Shown here: positions 6,052 to 6,909 of the stretch, piece after piece
How positions within the stretch are numbered: position 1 is the stretch's first letter
Layout of the letters: each line of letters opens with the position of its first letter
DNA from: Streptosporangiaceae bacterium
Lineage (GTDB): Bacteria; Actinomycetota; Actinomycetes; Streptosporangiales; Streptosporangiaceae
Reading direction: 5' to 3'
Assembly: GCA_030043395.1 (NCBI GenBank)
Contig: JASHXW010000273.1
Location: 1 to 6,909, forward strand
DNA: 6,909 nucleotides
Notes under the pieces: generated by a model
What the model was told of the DNA's origin: nothing
Databases searched by the model: none
What the model saw: the letters and a program-made list of their open reading frames with translations, nothing else
Made by a program: the position numbers and the translations under genes

Positions 6052-6909
6052 TCAGCGCTTGTAGGGCTGGCCGAGCGCGAGCATCGCGATCATGTCGCGC
6101 TGGATCTCGTTCGTGCCGCCGCCGAAGGTCAAGATCAGCGCGGAGCGGTGCATGCGCTCGATGTGGCCCGACAGCAGGGCGCCGGGCGAGCCCTGCTCGA
6201 CTGTCGCGTTCGAGCCGAGTACCTCCATCAGCAGGCGGCAGGCCTCGATCGTCAGCTCCGTTCCGTAGACCTTCGTCGCGGACGCTGCGGCGGGGCCAAG
6301 CGTTTCCCCGGCGTCAAGGCGCGCGGCGATCTGCCAGTTCAGCAGCTTGAGCACTTCGGTCTTCGCGTGCACGCGCGCAAGGCTGACCTGAACCCACTCG
6401 GCGTCGATGACACGGCGCCCGTCCTGCGCCCTGGTCGCGCAGGCCCAGTCGCGCACCTCGCGCAGCGCCGTCTGCAAGGGCGCTGCCGACGTCAGGGCCA
6501 CCCGCTCGTGGTTGAGCTGATTGGTGATCAGCGGCCAGCCCTGGTTCTCCGTGCCGACCAGGTTCGCGACGGGTACCCGGACGTCGGAGTAGTAGGTCGC
6601 GCTGGTCGACACTCCGGCCAGCGTTGGCACCGGGGTCCACGAGAAGCCGGGGGAATGCGTCGGGACCATGATGATCGACAGGCCCTTGTGCCGCGGGGCC
6701 TGCGTGTCAGTGCGGCACGCGAGCCACAGGTAGTCGGCGTAATTGATCAGCGAGGTCCACATCTTCTGGCCGTTGATCACGTACTCGTCGCCGTCCCGCA
6801 CGGCGCGGGTGCGCAGCCCGGCGAGGTCAGTTCCGGCCTCTGGCTCGGAGTACCCGATCGAGAAATGCACTTCGCCGGCAGCGATCTTTGGCAGGAAGAA
6901 CGACTTCTG
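6052..6909 (-). CDS. Acyl-CoA dehydrogenase, catalytic FadE heteromer subunit (5' end outside window)
   Basis: FAD-dependent acyl-CoA dehydrogenase that introduces the trans-2 double bond in a CoA ester. The frame is open to the window edge; 285 residues are present, so about 100-115 N-terminal residues are missing. An internal GTG at 6870 is not the start, because the family motif LPKIAAGEVHFSIGYSEPEAG runs straight through it. Visible features are GYSEPEAGTDLA (19-30, flavin/substrate loop), GQKMWTS (47-53), the helix-G catalytic Glu at residue 135 in LNHERV (isovaleryl-CoA dehydrogenase-type position), and TFGGGTNEIQRD (271-282), where Gly occupies the medium-chain Glu position. The R-x-QFG flavin motif expected after helix G is absent: the region reads REVRDWACATRAQDGRRV. 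The Glu-less neighbour supplies it, and the short gap suggests co-translation. Overall it most resembles mycobacterial FadE17/FadE29-type subunits; the substrate is not determined. Confidence 0.92.
   Translation of the reverse strand, partial: QKSFFLPKIAAGEVHFSIGYSEPEAGTDLAGLRTRAVRDGDEYVINGQKMWTSLINYADYLWLACRTDTQAPRHKGLSIIMVPTHSPGFSWTPVPTLAGVSTSATYYSDVRVPVANLVGTENQGWPLITNQLNHERVALTSAAPLQTALREVRDWACATRAQDGRRVIDAEWVQVSLARVHAKTEVLKLLNWQIAARLDAGETLGPAAASATKVYGTELTIEACRLLMEVLGSNATVEQGSPGALLSGHIERMHRSALILTFGGGTNEIQRDMIAMLALGQPYKR

Noticed and set aside
5264..6064. Long open frame on the plus strand opposite the Glu-less dehydrogenase
   Set aside because: Low-complexity Arg/Gly-rich product with no motif; the minus-strand dehydrogenase is unambiguous across the same bases.

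Overview
The window comes from a strongly GC-rich genome. Third codon positions are nearly all G or C, GTG starts are common, and GGAG/GGGAG-type ribosome binding sites precede most starts. Together with the protein families present (a FadD19-type acyl-CoA ligase, a nitronate monooxygenase, a split FadE acyl-CoA dehydrogenase pair, and actinobacterial-looking lipoproteins), this points to an actinomycete, probably an environmental one. Species cannot be named from the sequence.

Layout. On the + strand, positions 1-744 hold the C-terminal part of an acyl-CoA ligase. Four bases later comes a complete 369-residue nitronate monooxygenase family flavoprotein (749-1858), so the two look like one translationally linked unit. 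The rest lies on the - strand and reads leftward. From right to left: the C-terminal 285 residues of an acyl-CoA dehydrogenase (6052-6909, cut by the window edge); a second, complete acyl-CoA dehydrogenase-like protein (4913-6034); a small PRC-barrel-like protein (4490-4849) followed by a hairpin; a lipoprotein of seven Cys-pair/WNG-type repeats (3173-4384); and a second lipoprotein with seven Asp-box-like motifs (1881-3092). The + and - strand units converge at 1858/1881 with only 22 bases between the stop codons.

How the genes fit together. The flanking genes are acyl-CoA chemistry of the kind used by actinobacteria on fatty acids or steroid side chains and rings: the ligase makes the CoA thioester, the dehydrogenase pair makes the alpha,beta-unsaturated CoA ester, and NMO-family flavoproteins occur in steroid ring catabolism (IpdC). 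The two dehydrogenases show complementary losses. The upstream one keeps the helix-G catalytic Glu but lacks the RxQFG flavin motif. The downstream one keeps RxQFG but has neither usual catalytic Glu. This is the signature of an alpha2beta2 FadE heterotetramer. The actual substrate cannot be read from the window.

The least explained part is the middle: two adjacent secreted lipoproteins, both exactly 403 residues as called, built from unrelated seven-fold repeats and both predicted to be beta-propellers. They sit inside a catabolic neighbourhood with no visible enzymatic partner. No RNA genes, mobile elements, CRISPR arrays or DNA-level repeats were recognised, and no intergenic gap exceeds about 105 bases.
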